Part shown: one piece after another, positions 35,872 to 44,494 of the stretch | Position numbering within the stretch: position 1 is the first letter of the stretch | How the letters are laid out: each line of letters starts with the position of its first letter | From: CALAGB01 sp963815715 | Lineage (GTDB): Bacteria > Chloroflexota > Chloroflexia > Thermomicrobiales > Thermomicrobiaceae | NCBI GenBank assembly: GCA_963815715.1 | Contig: CAWFHU010000001.1 | Location: forward strand, 1,240,001-1,304,000 | Reading direction: 5' to 3' | DNA length: 64,000 bases | Translations under genes and position numbers: made by a program | The notes under the pieces: model-generated | What the model was told of the DNA's origin: nothing | Seen by the model: only the letters and a program-made list of their open reading frames with translations | The model's database searches: none

Positions 35872-37623
35872 CTACTTCGGCATGGCTTTGATGGCGTCAT
35901 AGGCGGGGCGCGGCTTGCCGAATTCGTCGGTCATCGAGAAGCCGTAATACGGCCCGCCACTCCCCTGGAAGATGGCCGAATTGAGGCTGAAGACGAACAT
36001 GTTCTGCATCCAGGGCCACTCGGTCCGCGCGATCTCATACGCCCTCGTGATGTATTGCGCCTGCTGCTGTGGGCTGACCCAATCCCCATACCCGTAATCT
36101 GGCCAGTCGTTCTTGGTCGTCCAGCCGCACTCGGTCAGCCAAACCGGCAAATCTCCCAACCCGCCCTCGACCAGAATGGTGTGGACCTGCTCGATGTGCC
36201 GAAAATAGAACTCCGGTGCGGTGGTCCAGCCTGTGTGATCGGCCAGATTGCTCGGCCAGAAGTTGTCCGGACTGTTGCCCGCGCCATAACTATGCGCGCC
36301 GACGACGTCGATGTATTTCTTCACCGCGCCGTTGTCGATCGAGAGCAGGTCCTGCAGATAATCGATGTCCGAATATGCCCACTTGCGGTCATGCAAGCTG
36401 TTCGGCGCCAGCCCAGCCATCACGATGAGCGAGCCTGGATCGTTGGCGCGCACGATCGGTGACGCCGCTTGCAGCATGTCGAAATAGCCGTGCGCGTCGA
36501 TGAAGCCGCCCGCCTCATACGAGAGGTTCGGCTCATTCCACAGCTGCCATGCATCGACCTCGCCACTGAATCGACTCGTTAGACTATCCATGAAGCTCGC
36601 GAAGAGATCGGGGTCCGCGGGCTGTCCTGAGAACGGCGTGTAGGCCCAGGTCGGCACGCTGTTGACCGTGATCAGAATCTTCAGATTGTGTGCGTGCGCT
36701 TCATTGATCATGGTACTCAGCGCATTGAAGGTGTACGTCCCGTGCACCGGCTCGAGCTCACTCCATTGCGCCTGAATACGCACCCATGCACACCCGCTCT
36801 GGTGAGCCAGGCCGAGAAAATAGTCGTTCGACCCGACGTTGTTGAGATCACCCCACCAGAGGATGTTGAACCCACACGAGACGTCATGGTCGGTGTAGAG
36901 CGGCCGCGGACCGATCGGCGGCGGCTCCGGCACATCGGCCCCTTCGATCGCCACCGCCTCGTCCGGCACGACTTCGTTGTGGAGCGCTTCGCTCCCGAGC
37001 AAACCGAGCAAGACGTTGTACGGTGCGGCGTTCTCCGGGTGAAGCTCGAATCGGGTGCGTTCGAAATACTGCACCAGATGCGACTTCCCGTCGGTCTGAC
37101 TCACCTCGTCGAAGGGCTCGGTGATCGGAAAACCGAAGCTGGCCAGGCCACCGTGGGCCTGCCAGTAGTCGCGGAACGCTCCGCAGAGCGAATGCTGCGT
37201 CTCGGTGTAGAAGTTACAGTCGGATTCAGGAGCCGAATCGACTGGCTGAAACGGTGGTTCGCTGCGACGATCAACGGTCGCCAGCGATCCCAGTCGGGTC
37301 AGCAGGACGTTGTAGGGAGCGGCGTTCTCGTCATGCCGCTCGAAGACCGCACGCTCGAAATACTGTTTGAAGAAGCCATCCTGATAGAAGACGCGGCTTA
37401 TCGGATAGCCGAAGGTTCCGAGTCCGCCATTTTGTTGCCAGAAGGAGAGAAACGGATCCGAGACCCAGAATCCGGTTTCCGCAAAGTAGTGAGTGGAGGT
37501 GGCGTCATACGTCGCGACGTCTGCCGGACCGGCCGGCGCCGCCAGAGCCAGCCGCGGGATCAATGCCAGTATCAGGATCGACAGCAACCACCGGCTGGCT
37601 CGTGGCGCCGTCACTCTCTCCAT
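35872..37623 (-). CDS. secreted glycoside hydrolase with two N-terminal surface repeats
   Basis: A 583-residue exported protein. A signal peptide (SILILALIPRLALAAP) leads. Two related repeats of about 60 residues follow, each with FWQQNGGLGTFGYPIS or YWQAHGGLASFGFPIT and ending NAAPYNVLL; such repeats occur in surface proteins and may bind cell wall or glycans. The last 350 residues form a (beta/alpha)8 glycosidase of clan A: acid/base Glu in LWNEPN and nucleophile Glu in VWLTECGWTT, with YTFNALSTMINEAHAHNLKIL typical of GH39/GH5-like enzymes. Start chosen at ATG 37623 before the signal peptide. Substrate unknown. Confidence 0.83.
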   Translation of the reverse strand: MERVTAPRASRWLLSILILALIPRLALAAPAGPADVATYDATSTHYFAETGFWVSDPFLSFWQQNGGLGTFGYPISRVFYQDGFFKQYFERAVFERHDENAAPYNVLLTRLGSLATVDRRSEPPFQPVDSAPESDCNFYTETQHSLCGAFRDYWQAHGGLASFGFPITEPFDEVSQTDGKSHLVQYFERTRFELHPENAAPYNVLLGLLGSEALHNEVVPDEAVAIEGADVPEPPPIGPRPLYTDHDVSCGFNILWWGDLNNVGSNDYFLGLAHQSGCAWVRIQAQWSELEPVHGTYTFNALSTMINEAHAHNLKILITVNSVPTWAYTPFSGQPADPDLFASFMDSLTSRFSGEVDAWQLWNEPNLSYEAGGFIDAHGYFDMLQAASPIVRANDPGSLIVMAGLAPNSLHDRKWAYSDIDYLQDLLSIDNGAVKKYIDVVGAHSYGAGNSPDNFWPSNLADHTGWTTAPEFYFRHIEQVHTILVEGGLGDLPVWLTECGWTTKNDWPDYGYGDWVSPQQQAQYITRAYEIARTEWPWMQNMFVFSLNSAIFQGSGGPYYGFSMTDEFGKPRPAYDAIKAMPK

Positions 37624-37701
37624 GCGTTTCCGTTCCCACTGCTGCCGCGCAGTCTCGCCGCGGCGTTCCAATACACGACGCGGCGAGACGCTGTTGTCCG
37701 C

Positions 37702-38904
37702 TTAGCGCGTCACTCGCAAACCGAGGATCGAGGCGGCGGTGCGCAAAGTGTGGCGCGCGTCCTCGATGACGTGCCCTGCCTCGGCGGCCCCGATGAGCTT
37801 CTTGGCCATCTCGTTCAGGATCCCGATCGCCTTGGGCGTGTCGAGGTCGTCACCAATGGCCGCCATGAATTCCTCTTTGAGCGGCTCGAGATCGAGCGCC
37901 GGAACCTCGTCCGAACCTCGAATCAGCATTGCATTTCGCAAGAGATCGACCATCGGCTCGAACTCAGCAGGACCGCTGTTCTCATATTCAAACGAATCAC
38001 GATAGTGATGGCTGTGCAGATAGAGTCTTAGCGCGTCAGGGCTATGGTAGCGGAGCACCGTACGTGCCAGCACGAGGTTGCCGAGCGACTTGCTCATCTT
38101 CTCGCCCTGATAACGCACCATGGCGACGTGCATCCAGACACGAGAGAAGGGCTCTTTGTGCGTAAAGCCTTCTGACTGCGCGATCTCGCTCTCATGATGG
38201 GGATAGATCAGGTCGCCTCCACCGCCATGGATATCGATCTGCGACCCGAGATAGCGCATCGACATGGCGCTACACTCGATGTGCCAGCCCGGCCGGCCGA
38301 GTCCCCACGGGCTCTCCCAGGTCGGCTCACCCGGCTTGCTCGCCTGCCACAGGATGAAGTCGAGCGGATCTTCCTTGAGCGGATCGTTGGGGTCCGCGCC
38401 GCGATCAGCCGATATCACCCGCATTTGGTCGTGGTCCAGGCGGCTCAGCTTGCCGTATTCCGGATCGGCCGAGACGCGGAAGTAGACGTTTCCCTCGCGC
38501 TCGTATGCCTTGCCCTCTTCGACGAGCGAGGAGACGATCTCGACGATCATCGGGACTTCTTCCGTCGCGCGGCAGTAGACGGCCGGCGGGAGAGCATTGA
38601 GCGCGTTCAGATCTTCCTGAAACTGTCGGATAAACCTGTCTCCGAGGAGATCCCATCGATCGCCGACCTGGTTGGCTCTCTTCAGGATGTCGTCATCGAT
38701 GTCGGTGACGTTCTGGACATACTTGACGCGCCAGCCGAGGTACTGGCAATAGCGATTGACCACGTCGAACGTGAGGTAGGTCATGGCGTGACCCATGTGG
38801 GTCGTGTCGTACGGCGTGATGCCGCAGACGTACATCCGCACGGTATTGCCGTCGAGCGGTTTGAACTCCTCTTTCTTTTCAGTCAGGGTATTGTACAGTT
38901 GCAC
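37702..38904 (-). CDS. cysS: cysteinyl-tRNA synthetase, short form with MshC-like signature
   Basis: A 400-residue class I synthetase. CGITPYDTTHMGHA (Cys27, HMGH box) is closer to the mycothiol ligase MshC than to the usual CGPTVYD-HIGN of CysRS. RPGWHIECSAM and HHESEIAQSE give the remaining zinc-site region, and EKMSKSLGN is the KMSKS loop. It ends at ILGLRVTR, so it lacks most of the C-terminal anticodon-binding domain of standard 460-residue CysRS. It either charges tRNA-Cys in reduced form or ligates cysteine to an amino-sugar thiol precursor. No other mycothiol or bacillithiol gene is in the window; CysRS is the cautious call. Confidence 0.75.
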   Translation of the reverse strand: MQLYNTLTEKKEEFKPLDGNTVRMYVCGITPYDTTHMGHAMTYLTFDVVNRYCQYLGWRVKYVQNVTDIDDDILKRANQVGDRWDLLGDRFIRQFQEDLNALNALPPAVYCRATEEVPMIVEIVSSLVEEGKAYEREGNVYFRVSADPEYGKLSRLDHDQMRVISADRGADPNDPLKEDPLDFILWQASKPGEPTWESPWGLGRPGWHIECSAMSMRYLGSQIDIHGGGGDLIYPHHESEIAQSEGFTHKEPFSRVWMHVAMVRYQGEKMSKSLGNLVLARTVLRYHSPDALRLYLHSHHYRDSFEYENSGPAEFEPMVDLLRNAMLIRGSDEVPALDLEPLKEEFMAAIGDDLDTPKAIGILNEMAKKLIGAAEAGHVIEDARHTLRTAASILGLRVTR

Positions 38905-39157
38905 GCCCTCTCCTCCCGCCAGTTCGAGAATCCCGGCAACCCAATCGCCGGGCTCCGCACTATGCTACATCAACCTACGCCGCACCGGACGTCCGGCCCA
39001 TAGATCCGCATTCCATCGACGGTCAATGCATGGTTCGTGCGAGATTTCACCACTCACTGTATAGTGCCAGTGAGCATCCGCTCAATCTCAAACCGACCAT
39101 CGAGCCGCCATCATATGGATGCAAGCTACGGATGGTAACGCATGGAAAGGGTTCTCT

Positions 39158-39634
39158 ATGCCATTGACGGTTGAAGAGATGGCGCCGGAGTTCTCCGTGC
39201 CGAGTTCATGGGGTGACACATTCACCCTCAGCGAGGCGATCAAGGAGCACTCCGTCGTTCTCTCGTTCTATTTCTTCGCATTTACTGGTGGCTGAGGCAA
39301 CCAGTTGTCCAAATTGCAGGACAACCTCGATGAGTTTCATCGATTGGGTGCGGAAGTCTACGGAATATCGGTCGATTCCCATCACGCTCAGCGGGTCTGG
39401 GCCGAGCGGCTGGAACTGACCTTCCCATTGCTGAGCGATCTCGACCGCCGAGCAATGACCGCGTACGACGTCAAGATGGAGCAATTTGGCGCGTATCACG
39501 ACATCTCGCGTCGAGCTCTGTTCATCATCGACGCCTCTGGGAAACTCGCGTATCAAGAGGTCATCACCGAACGTGGGGTCATCCCGGACGTCGACAAAGC
39601 GCTCGCGGCGCTGCGTGAGATTCAGGGCACGTAA
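39158..39634 (+). CDS. peroxiredoxin (AhpE-like), probable selenoprotein with in-frame TGA
   Basis: The frame runs from ATG 39158 (GGAAAGG 7 bp upstream) to TAA 39634, 158 residues, interrupted only by TGA at 39293-39295. That codon is residue 46 in FYFFAFTGG-U-GNQLSKLQ, exactly the peroxidatic cysteine of the FTxxC motif of AhpE/BCP-like peroxiredoxins. Homology continues unchanged after it (VYGISVDSHHAQRVWAERL, FPLLSDLDRRAMTAY, ISRRALFIIDASG). The protein has no cysteine at all, so selenocysteine would be the sole catalytic residue (a 1-Sec peroxidase reducing hydroperoxides in the cytoplasm). A stem-loop directly behind TGA could be a bacterial SECIS. The alternative is a nonsense mutation or base error. 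The selABCD genes are not in the window. Confidence 0.82.
39293..39328 (+). promoter_or_regulatory. putative bacterial SECIS element
   Basis: Behind TGA (39293-39295) the RNA can form a 7-bp stem, GUUGUCC (39304-39310) with GGACAAC (39319-39325), closed by the 8-nt loop AAAUUGCA. GAG at 39294-39296 and CUC at 39326-39328 can pair outside it. The loop begins 15 nt after UGA, at or just under the usual spacing for bacterial SECIS. A G is in the loop but not among its first two bases, so the match is imperfect. Confidence 0.55.
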
Positions 39635-39702
39635 GAGTTTCGTCTCGCAATGCTTTCTAGTTCGTTCGCCGGTTATGACCTCGGTCTTGGAGGAGGGTAG
39701 AG

Positions 39703-40581
39703 ATGGATCTACACGTCGTCGAGCTTCGTTCGACCAACCGTAAAACTCAGGGAGAGGTTCCGCGAGAGCTCGATTCCTTTCGCAAGGACGGCGTATACGA
39801 CGTCGCCGAGGGCAAGATCACGTATGCCAGGCCGTGGGTCGAGGACAGCGAGTTCCTGGACGACCCGGTCGATACGCTGGGCTTGATGTGCGGCCGCATC
39901 GCCGATGAGGTCGCGGCCGGTTTCGCCGCTGGCGAGCACGTGGTCGTCGCCGGAGGCAATTGCGGCGCCCTGCCGGGCGTCATCGGCGGCCTGCAGCAGG
40001 CTAAGGGATCAACCTCCCGCATCGGGCTAGTCTGGTTCGACGCTCATGGCGACTTCAACACACCCAAAACGACCTTGAGCGGGATGCTCGGCGGGATGCC
40101 GGTTGCCGTCGTTGCCGGACTTTGCTATCCCGACTGGCGCATCGGCGCGCATCAGGAGGTCGCCCTCCCGACCGATCGCATCATCATGGTGGACGTGCGC
40201 AATCTCGATCCGGCGGAAGAGCAACTCGTCAACGCAACGGCCGTCGACGTGGTTCCGGTCTCCGGACCAAAGCTGGAAGAGGCGGTGAAAGCACTGGCCG
40301 ACAAGACCGACTTGATCTACCTGCACATCGACCTCGACATTCTGGACGAGTCGCTCACGCCGTCACACGGCACCAAGGAGCCGAACGGTCCCGACATGGA
40401 GACCACGGTAGCCGCCGTGCAGACCGTCCTCGATACCGGCAAGGTTGAGGCCGTCGGGCTCGTCTCCGTCTACCCGGTCGGTGAAGGAGGCGATACCTCG
40501 CTCGCTTCAGGGACCGAACTGCTGCGGGAGATGATCCGTCGCTGGGCCGCCACAAAGAACGCGGCGGTGGCGGCGGATTAG
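39703..40581 (+). CDS. arginase/agmatinase/ureohydrolase-family protein
   Basis: A 292-residue binuclear-metal hydrolase fold. Metal ligands are visible in WFDAHGDFNTP (Asp, His, Asp) and HIDLDILDE (Asp, Asp). In the first motif the usual GGDHS is GGNCG, so the first histidine ligand is replaced by cysteine. Substrate could be a guanidine compound, formiminoglutamate or something else. Start ATG 39703 has GGAGGAGGGTAGAG upstream. It lies 68 bp after the peroxiredoxin gene on the same strand, possibly co-transcribed. Confidence 0.82.
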   Translation: MDLHVVELRSTNRKTQGEVPRELDSFRKDGVYDVAEGKITYARPWVEDSEFLDDPVDTLGLMCGRIADEVAAGFAAGEHVVVAGGNCGALPGVIGGLQQAKGSTSRIGLVWFDAHGDFNTPKTTLSGMLGGMPVAVVAGLCYPDWRIGAHQEVALPTDRIIMVDVRNLDPAEEQLVNATAVDVVPVSGPKLEEAVKALADKTDLIYLHIDLDILDESLTPSHGTKEPNGPDMETTVAAVQTVLDTGKVEAVGLVSVYPVGEGGDTSLASGTELLREMIRRWAATKNAAVAAD

Positions 40582-40711
40582 CACAAGCGACGTTTCCAGC
40601 GCTGGGTGGCCGTCACCCCCAACCCCTCTCCTGATCGTCGGGAGAGATCCTATGGTTCAGAGTCAAGGGGTGAGGGCCGCCTGGTGAGGGCCACTGTGAG
40701 ATCTGCCCTAC

Positions 40712-42082
40712 TCACGATCTCTTGGCCGGTTCCCGATTCGACGGCGCGGCACTCTTCTGACGCCGCGCGGTTGCCGCGGGGACCGGCTGACCAACCTTGA
40801 GCTGGGTCAGCTCCGGCGGGAACATCAAGTCGAGCGTCCAGTCAAACATGATCCGCAGGCGCTTATCCCAGCGCGGAATCTGCAGCAAGTAATAGGAACG
40901 CCACAGCCACCACGCCTTGAAGCCGGAGAGCTTCAGACCCATCACATACGCGATCGCCGAGCGGTGCCCGAGCGCTACCAATTGACCCAGCGTGCGATAG
41001 TTCATCGCTTGCAGGGGTTCCCCTTTTAGGGTCGCGGCGATGTTGCGCGCAACCAGTTTCGCTTCGCGAACGGCATGTTGCGCCGTCTGCGGATAGGGCT
41101 TGCCGTTGTGTGGGTCGATCACCTCGGCATTGTCGCCCAGCGCCCAGACGTTCGGGTGTCCGGGAACGTTCAGCATGCGGCTCACTTTGATCTGTCCATG
41201 CTTGTTGTGCTCCACGGGGAGCTCGCGCGCGAGAGGATTGGGCTGCACTCCGACCGAACCGACCACGGTGCTGGCGTCAATTGTGGAGCCGTCGTTGAGA
41301 ATGACGCGACCAGGCTCGACCTTCGACACACGCTGGTTGAACATGATCTCAACGCCTTTATGGCGTAGCAACTGCTCGGCAAAGGAACCAAGCTCCGCGG
41401 GTAGGTCCGCAATCAACCGAGATCCGCCATGGATGAGGACCACCCGAATGTCGTCCGGCTCGATGTGCTTGTAGCGCGGTGTGACCTCGATCAGCATGTC
41501 TCGCATCTCAGCCACCACCTCGACGCCGTTCGCGCCTCCTCCGACGACCACGAAGGTAAGAAGCTGTCGCTTATCGACCGGGTTGGTCTCGATGTCGGCC
41601 TGCTCCAATGTGTCGATGAGGTGATTGCGCAGGGCAAAGGCGTTGCTGAGGCGCTGAACGTCGAAAGCGTTCTCCGCCATCCCGTCGACCATCGACGTGT
41701 TCGGTACGCCGCCGAGCGAGATCACGAGGTGATCGTAGAAGAGTGAGCCTGGATCCTGGTGGTGGCCGTAGAGTCCATGAAGCAGCTCGACCCGCTGATG
41801 CTCCAGATCAATCTCGGTAACGTCGCCGACGTAGAGCGTCGATTGGGGCGTTACGAGGCGAATCGGGTTGAGGATCGAGCTCGTTTCGATGGCTCCAGAG
41901 ATAATGTCGGGCAGAAGCGGATAGAAGACGAAGAAGTTTTCGCGGTTCACGATGGCGACGTCAACCGGCGCGTCTTGCAGCTGCCGGTGGAGCTCATACG
42001 CGGTGTAGACTCCAGCAAAGCCCCCACCAAGGATGAGGATGCGTTTGCGTCGAGGTTCGTCAGGAAGCTGCCATTCCATCAT
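40712..42082 (-). CDS. ndh: type II NADH dehydrogenase (NDH-2)
   Basis: A 456-residue two-dinucleotide-fold flavoprotein that would oxidise NADH and reduce quinone at the membrane surface without pumping protons. The FAD fold starts RILILGGGFAGVYTAYEL, the NAD fold is LLTFVVVGGGANGVEVVAEM, and NVWALGDNAEVID is the second FAD motif. The C-terminal amphipathic segment (WWLWRSYYLLQIPRWDKRLRIMFDWTLDLMFP) is the membrane anchor typical of NDH-2. The last 30 residues are basic and variable. Convergent with the arginase-like gene. Confidence 0.87.
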   Translation of the reverse strand: MMEWQLPDEPRRKRILILGGGFAGVYTAYELHRQLQDAPVDVAIVNRENFFVFYPLLPDIISGAIETSSILNPIRLVTPQSTLYVGDVTEIDLEHQRVELLHGLYGHHQDPGSLFYDHLVISLGGVPNTSMVDGMAENAFDVQRLSNAFALRNHLIDTLEQADIETNPVDKRQLLTFVVVGGGANGVEVVAEMRDMLIEVTPRYKHIEPDDIRVVLIHGGSRLIADLPAELGSFAEQLLRHKGVEIMFNQRVSKVEPGRVILNDGSTIDASTVVGSVGVQPNPLARELPVEHNKHGQIKVSRMLNVPGHPNVWALGDNAEVIDPHNGKPYPQTAQHAVREAKLVARNIAATLKGEPLQAMNYRTLGQLVALGHRSAIAYVMGLKLSGFKAWWLWRSYYLLQIPRWDKRLRIMFDWTLDLMFPPELTQLKVGQPVPAATARRQKSAAPSNREPAKRS

Positions 42083-42272
42083 TGCTCACCTTTCACAGCC
42101 AGCGCGCCGTGCCCAGCGCGGCTCTCCGGCGATCGATTGGTCTGCCGTCCAGTTTGGCGGAAGGACATCCGGTGAATGTAAAGGCGCCATACAGATCGGC
42201 GTCGCAAGTTCCGCGCAATCATATGCTGACGATGCCACTGTTGTTGGTGTTGAGTGCTGCATGGCACGCAGT

Positions 42273-42302
42273 TTGTCAGCCCCAGATCAGAGGGGCTATA
42301 CT
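42273..42302 (+). promoter_or_regulatory. sigma-70-type promoter of the first hsp20 gene
   Basis: TTGTCA (42273-42278), 18-bp spacer, TATACT (42297-42302). The CIRCE element begins 6 bp downstream, so it covers the expected start point of transcription. Confidence 0.6.
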
Positions 42303-42307
42303 GATTA

Positions 42308-42334
42308 TTAGCACTCTCGTGCCGAGAGTGCTAA
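42308..42334. promoter_or_regulatory. CIRCE operator (HrcA-binding)
   Basis: A perfect match to the CIRCE consensus: TTAGCACTC at 42308-42316, 9-bp spacer, GAGTGCTAA at 42326-42334. It lies between the promoter and the hsp20 start at 42375, so the heat-shock repressor HrcA should control this gene. hrcA itself is not in the window. Confidence 0.95.
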
Positions 42335-42374
42335 TACCTCCCAGATCGAGCCGATTGCGGAAGGATCATCACCA

Positions 42375-42836
42375 GTGAGCTCAAGATGGGACCCATTACG
42401 AGACATCAGCGGATTCCGAGAAGCGATGAACAACCTCTTTGACGAGGGCATGTTGGTCCCGCGCGGAACCATGTCCAACGTTGGATCGATACCGCTCGAC
42501 GTCCGCGAGACGCGCGACCGCTACATCATCAGCGCACCACTGCCGGGTGTCTCCCCGTCCGACGTCGACATCTCGGTCCTCGGCAGCAGCGTCCGCATCA
42601 GCGGCGAAATCAAGGACCTCGACGGTCAGCACGAGCAAGAATCGAGCGAGGATTGCCGCTGGCTGCTGCGCGAGCGCAGGTTCGGCCGCTTCGAACGCTC
42701 CATCACGTTGCCGACTTCGGTCAACTCGCAACACGCATCCGCGGAATTCGACGCAGGCGTCCTCACCATCGAACTGCCGAAAGTCGAGGAGGCGCGTCCA
42801 AAGTCGATTCAGATCAAGACGGTGACCCAGCCCTAA
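42375..42836 (+). CDS. Hsp20-family small heat-shock protein (1)
   Basis: A 153-residue alpha-crystallin-domain chaperone that binds unfolding proteins. The start SRWDPLRDISGFREAMNNLFDE is the usual N-terminal arm. The alpha-crystallin domain (about 40-145) has YIISAPLPGVSPSDVDISV, the Arg of RRFGRFERSITLP and AEFDAGVLTIELPK (the domain's terminal GVL box). GTG start with GGAAGGA upstream. Controlled by the CIRCE operator at 42308. A second Hsp20 at 53415 has a different, constitutive-looking promoter. Confidence 0.93.
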   Translation: MSSRWDPLRDISGFREAMNNLFDEGMLVPRGTMSNVGSIPLDVRETRDRYIISAPLPGVSPSDVDISVLGSSVRISGEIKDLDGQHEQESSEDCRWLLRERRFGRFERSITLPTSVNSQHASAEFDAGVLTIELPKVEEARPKSIQIKTVTQP

Positions 42837-42861
42837 ACATTGGACCGCAAAACAACGTCGG

Positions 42862-42892
42862 CTCGTTCCGCCGTTAGCTCCGGCGGAACGAG
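42862..42892 (+). terminator. hairpin terminator after hsp20 (1)
   Basis: A perfect 12-bp stem, CTCGTTCCGCCG and CGGCGGAACGAG, with loop TTAGCTC, 25 bp behind the stop. The T-run is weak (GTCCGTCTG). Confidence 0.65.
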
Positions 42893-43013
42893 TCCGTCTG
42901 CCTGAGGCGCATGCCGTACAGGTGTGGTCGAAGGTCGATGACGTTCGTTGGCGTCGACTTCGGGCCTTGGTACCCTTCCAGGAGCAAAGTTGACATACCA
43001 GGGAGGGGACATC

Positions 43014-44012
43014 GTGCATTCGCCTATTGCGGCGCTTTCTCTCGTTGAATCGAGCATTCGCTCCGCAATCAACCGTTCCAATCTCACAATGGAAACCGCC
43101 AAGACGATCGGCAAGCACGCCATCGGTCCGGCACTCGGTATCCTGACCATCATCGTCATCGCGTTTTTGATTCTGCGGGCCATGCGTTCGGTCATCCGGC
43201 GTGGCATCAAACACCTGGTCGAACGCAGCAATCAGCCCAGCCGCGAGCTGACGTTGAAGATCAATACTCTCTCCAGTGTGGTCGAGTCGGGCGGCCGGCT
43301 CATCGTTCTGGTGATCTCCGCGATGATGGTGTTGAGCAAGCTCGGGCTCAACATCGCGCCTCTGCTGGCCAGCGCGGGCGTGGTTGGAATCGCAATTGGC
43401 CTGGGCGCGCAGAGCCTTATCCGGGATTTTATCGGCGGGTTTCTCATTTTGATCGAGGATCAGTTCGGGGTTGGCGACGTCATCTCAGTCAACGGCTTTG
43501 TCGGCACGGTCGAGCATCTGAGCCTACGCCGCACAGGTCTTCGTGGACTCGACGGCAGTTTCACCATTATGCCGAACGGTGACGTTCGCGCGGTACAAAA
43601 CCTGACGAAGGATTGGTCGCGCGCGCTTGTTGACGTCGACATCTCCTACGACGATGACGTCGATCACGCCATCAACGTGTTAACCGAGCTCCTCGACGGC
43701 ATTCAGGAGGATCCAGACCTCGGCAGCGCCGTACTCGAGCCGGCCAACATCCTGGGTGTGCAGGCGCTCGGGCCGTATCAGGTGACGATCCGCTTGATGG
43801 TCAAAACCAAGCCGATGGAGCAATGGCGGGTGCAACGAGAATTGCGACGCCGCATCAAGCACGCACTCAACTCATCCGGTGTAACGATCCCCTACCCGCA
43901 CAACGTCACCGTCTTCCGTTCGGCCAACGGGACCGATTCGGATCAGGCCGCGGCGATCCTGGCGGCGCAGCAGACCAAGGTGGCCGCCGCGAGCGAAACA
44001 CCGGCTCCATAA
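43014..44012 (+). CDS. MscS-family mechanosensitive channel
   Basis: A 332-residue channel that opens on membrane tension to release solutes in osmotic downshock. Helix 1 is at about residues 34-55 and helix 2 at about 93-112. The pore helix (GVVGIAIGLGAQSLIRDFIGG) carries the Gly/Ala packing pattern of MscS TM3. The beta domain follows (VGDVISVNGFVGTVEHLSLRRTGLRG) and a C-terminal alpha/beta domain. GTG start at 43014 with GGGAGGGG upstream. An alternative start at 42948 lacks a ribosome site. Confidence 0.9.
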   Translation: MHSPIAALSLVESSIRSAINRSNLTMETAKTIGKHAIGPALGILTIIVIAFLILRAMRSVIRRGIKHLVERSNQPSRELTLKINTLSSVVESGGRLIVLVISAMMVLSKLGLNIAPLLASAGVVGIAIGLGAQSLIRDFIGGFLILIEDQFGVGDVISVNGFVGTVEHLSLRRTGLRGLDGSFTIMPNGDVRAVQNLTKDWSRALVDVDISYDDDVDHAINVLTELLDGIQEDPDLGSAVLEPANILGVQALGPYQVTIRLMVKTKPMEQWRVQRELRRRIKHALNSSGVTIPYPHNVTVFRSANGTDSDQAAAILAAQQTKVAAASETPAP

Positions 44013-44494
44013 TTCGAGCAACATGGTGCAAGAAGCGCGAACCATTCGCGGAAAGTTGTGACTCTCAATCGTCACGTTATTGTGACGTTTTGCCTCAAAG
44101 TTGACACGGGGAATGTACAACGCCTCTGGACAATTCGTCCGTTCGGTGCGAAAGTGTACAAGGTGTCATTTCGGCGCGGTCGGGCTAGCATGCCGATCGC
44201 GGCGCGGAATCTGCGAGATGTCGGCCCGATTCTTGCTGGACAGAACCAACGTGTCCGTCTGCCATTCGACCGCAGACTCTGGCGCGCGATCCGATGCAGA
44301 CTAATGACCAGAAGCCCGTAGACGCGACGAGCGAATACGGCCAACGCCGGGAACGCGGGCGCGCCAGGAATGGCTGCACCTGGGTACTCGCGCGCACCGT
44401 TTGCGGAAATGCGCTGAGGACACCATTGAGCCGGTTGAGACCGCGCTGAGGTCATTGTGGACCCCACGCGGCCTCGATGTAGGAGGAGTACTTT
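44013..44494. other. intergenic region upstream of the sugar ABC operon
   Basis: About 480 bp without a credible gene. An inverted repeat CGTCAC-N6-GTGACG lies at 44070-44087, followed by TTGACA near 44100, which could be a -35 hexamer, but no good -10 is visible at the right distance. The site might be an operator for the ABC operon, by position only. Confidence 0.4.

Noticed and set aside
37702..38904. Mycothiol ligase MshC
   Set aside because: The signature is suggestive but there is no other mycothiol gene here; CysRS is the safer name.
39305..39634. A short peroxiredoxin fragment as an independent gene or a pseudogene
   Set aside because: The upstream half is in the same frame with a ribosome site, and the only interruption is TGA exactly at the catalytic cysteine, which favours recoding over decay. 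Not excluded without genome data.
40606..40700. Another member of the hairpin family near CCCCCAACCCCTCTCC
   Set aside because: It lacks the GTAGGGG shoulder and does not form a clean hairpin; it looks like a different simple dispersed sequence.
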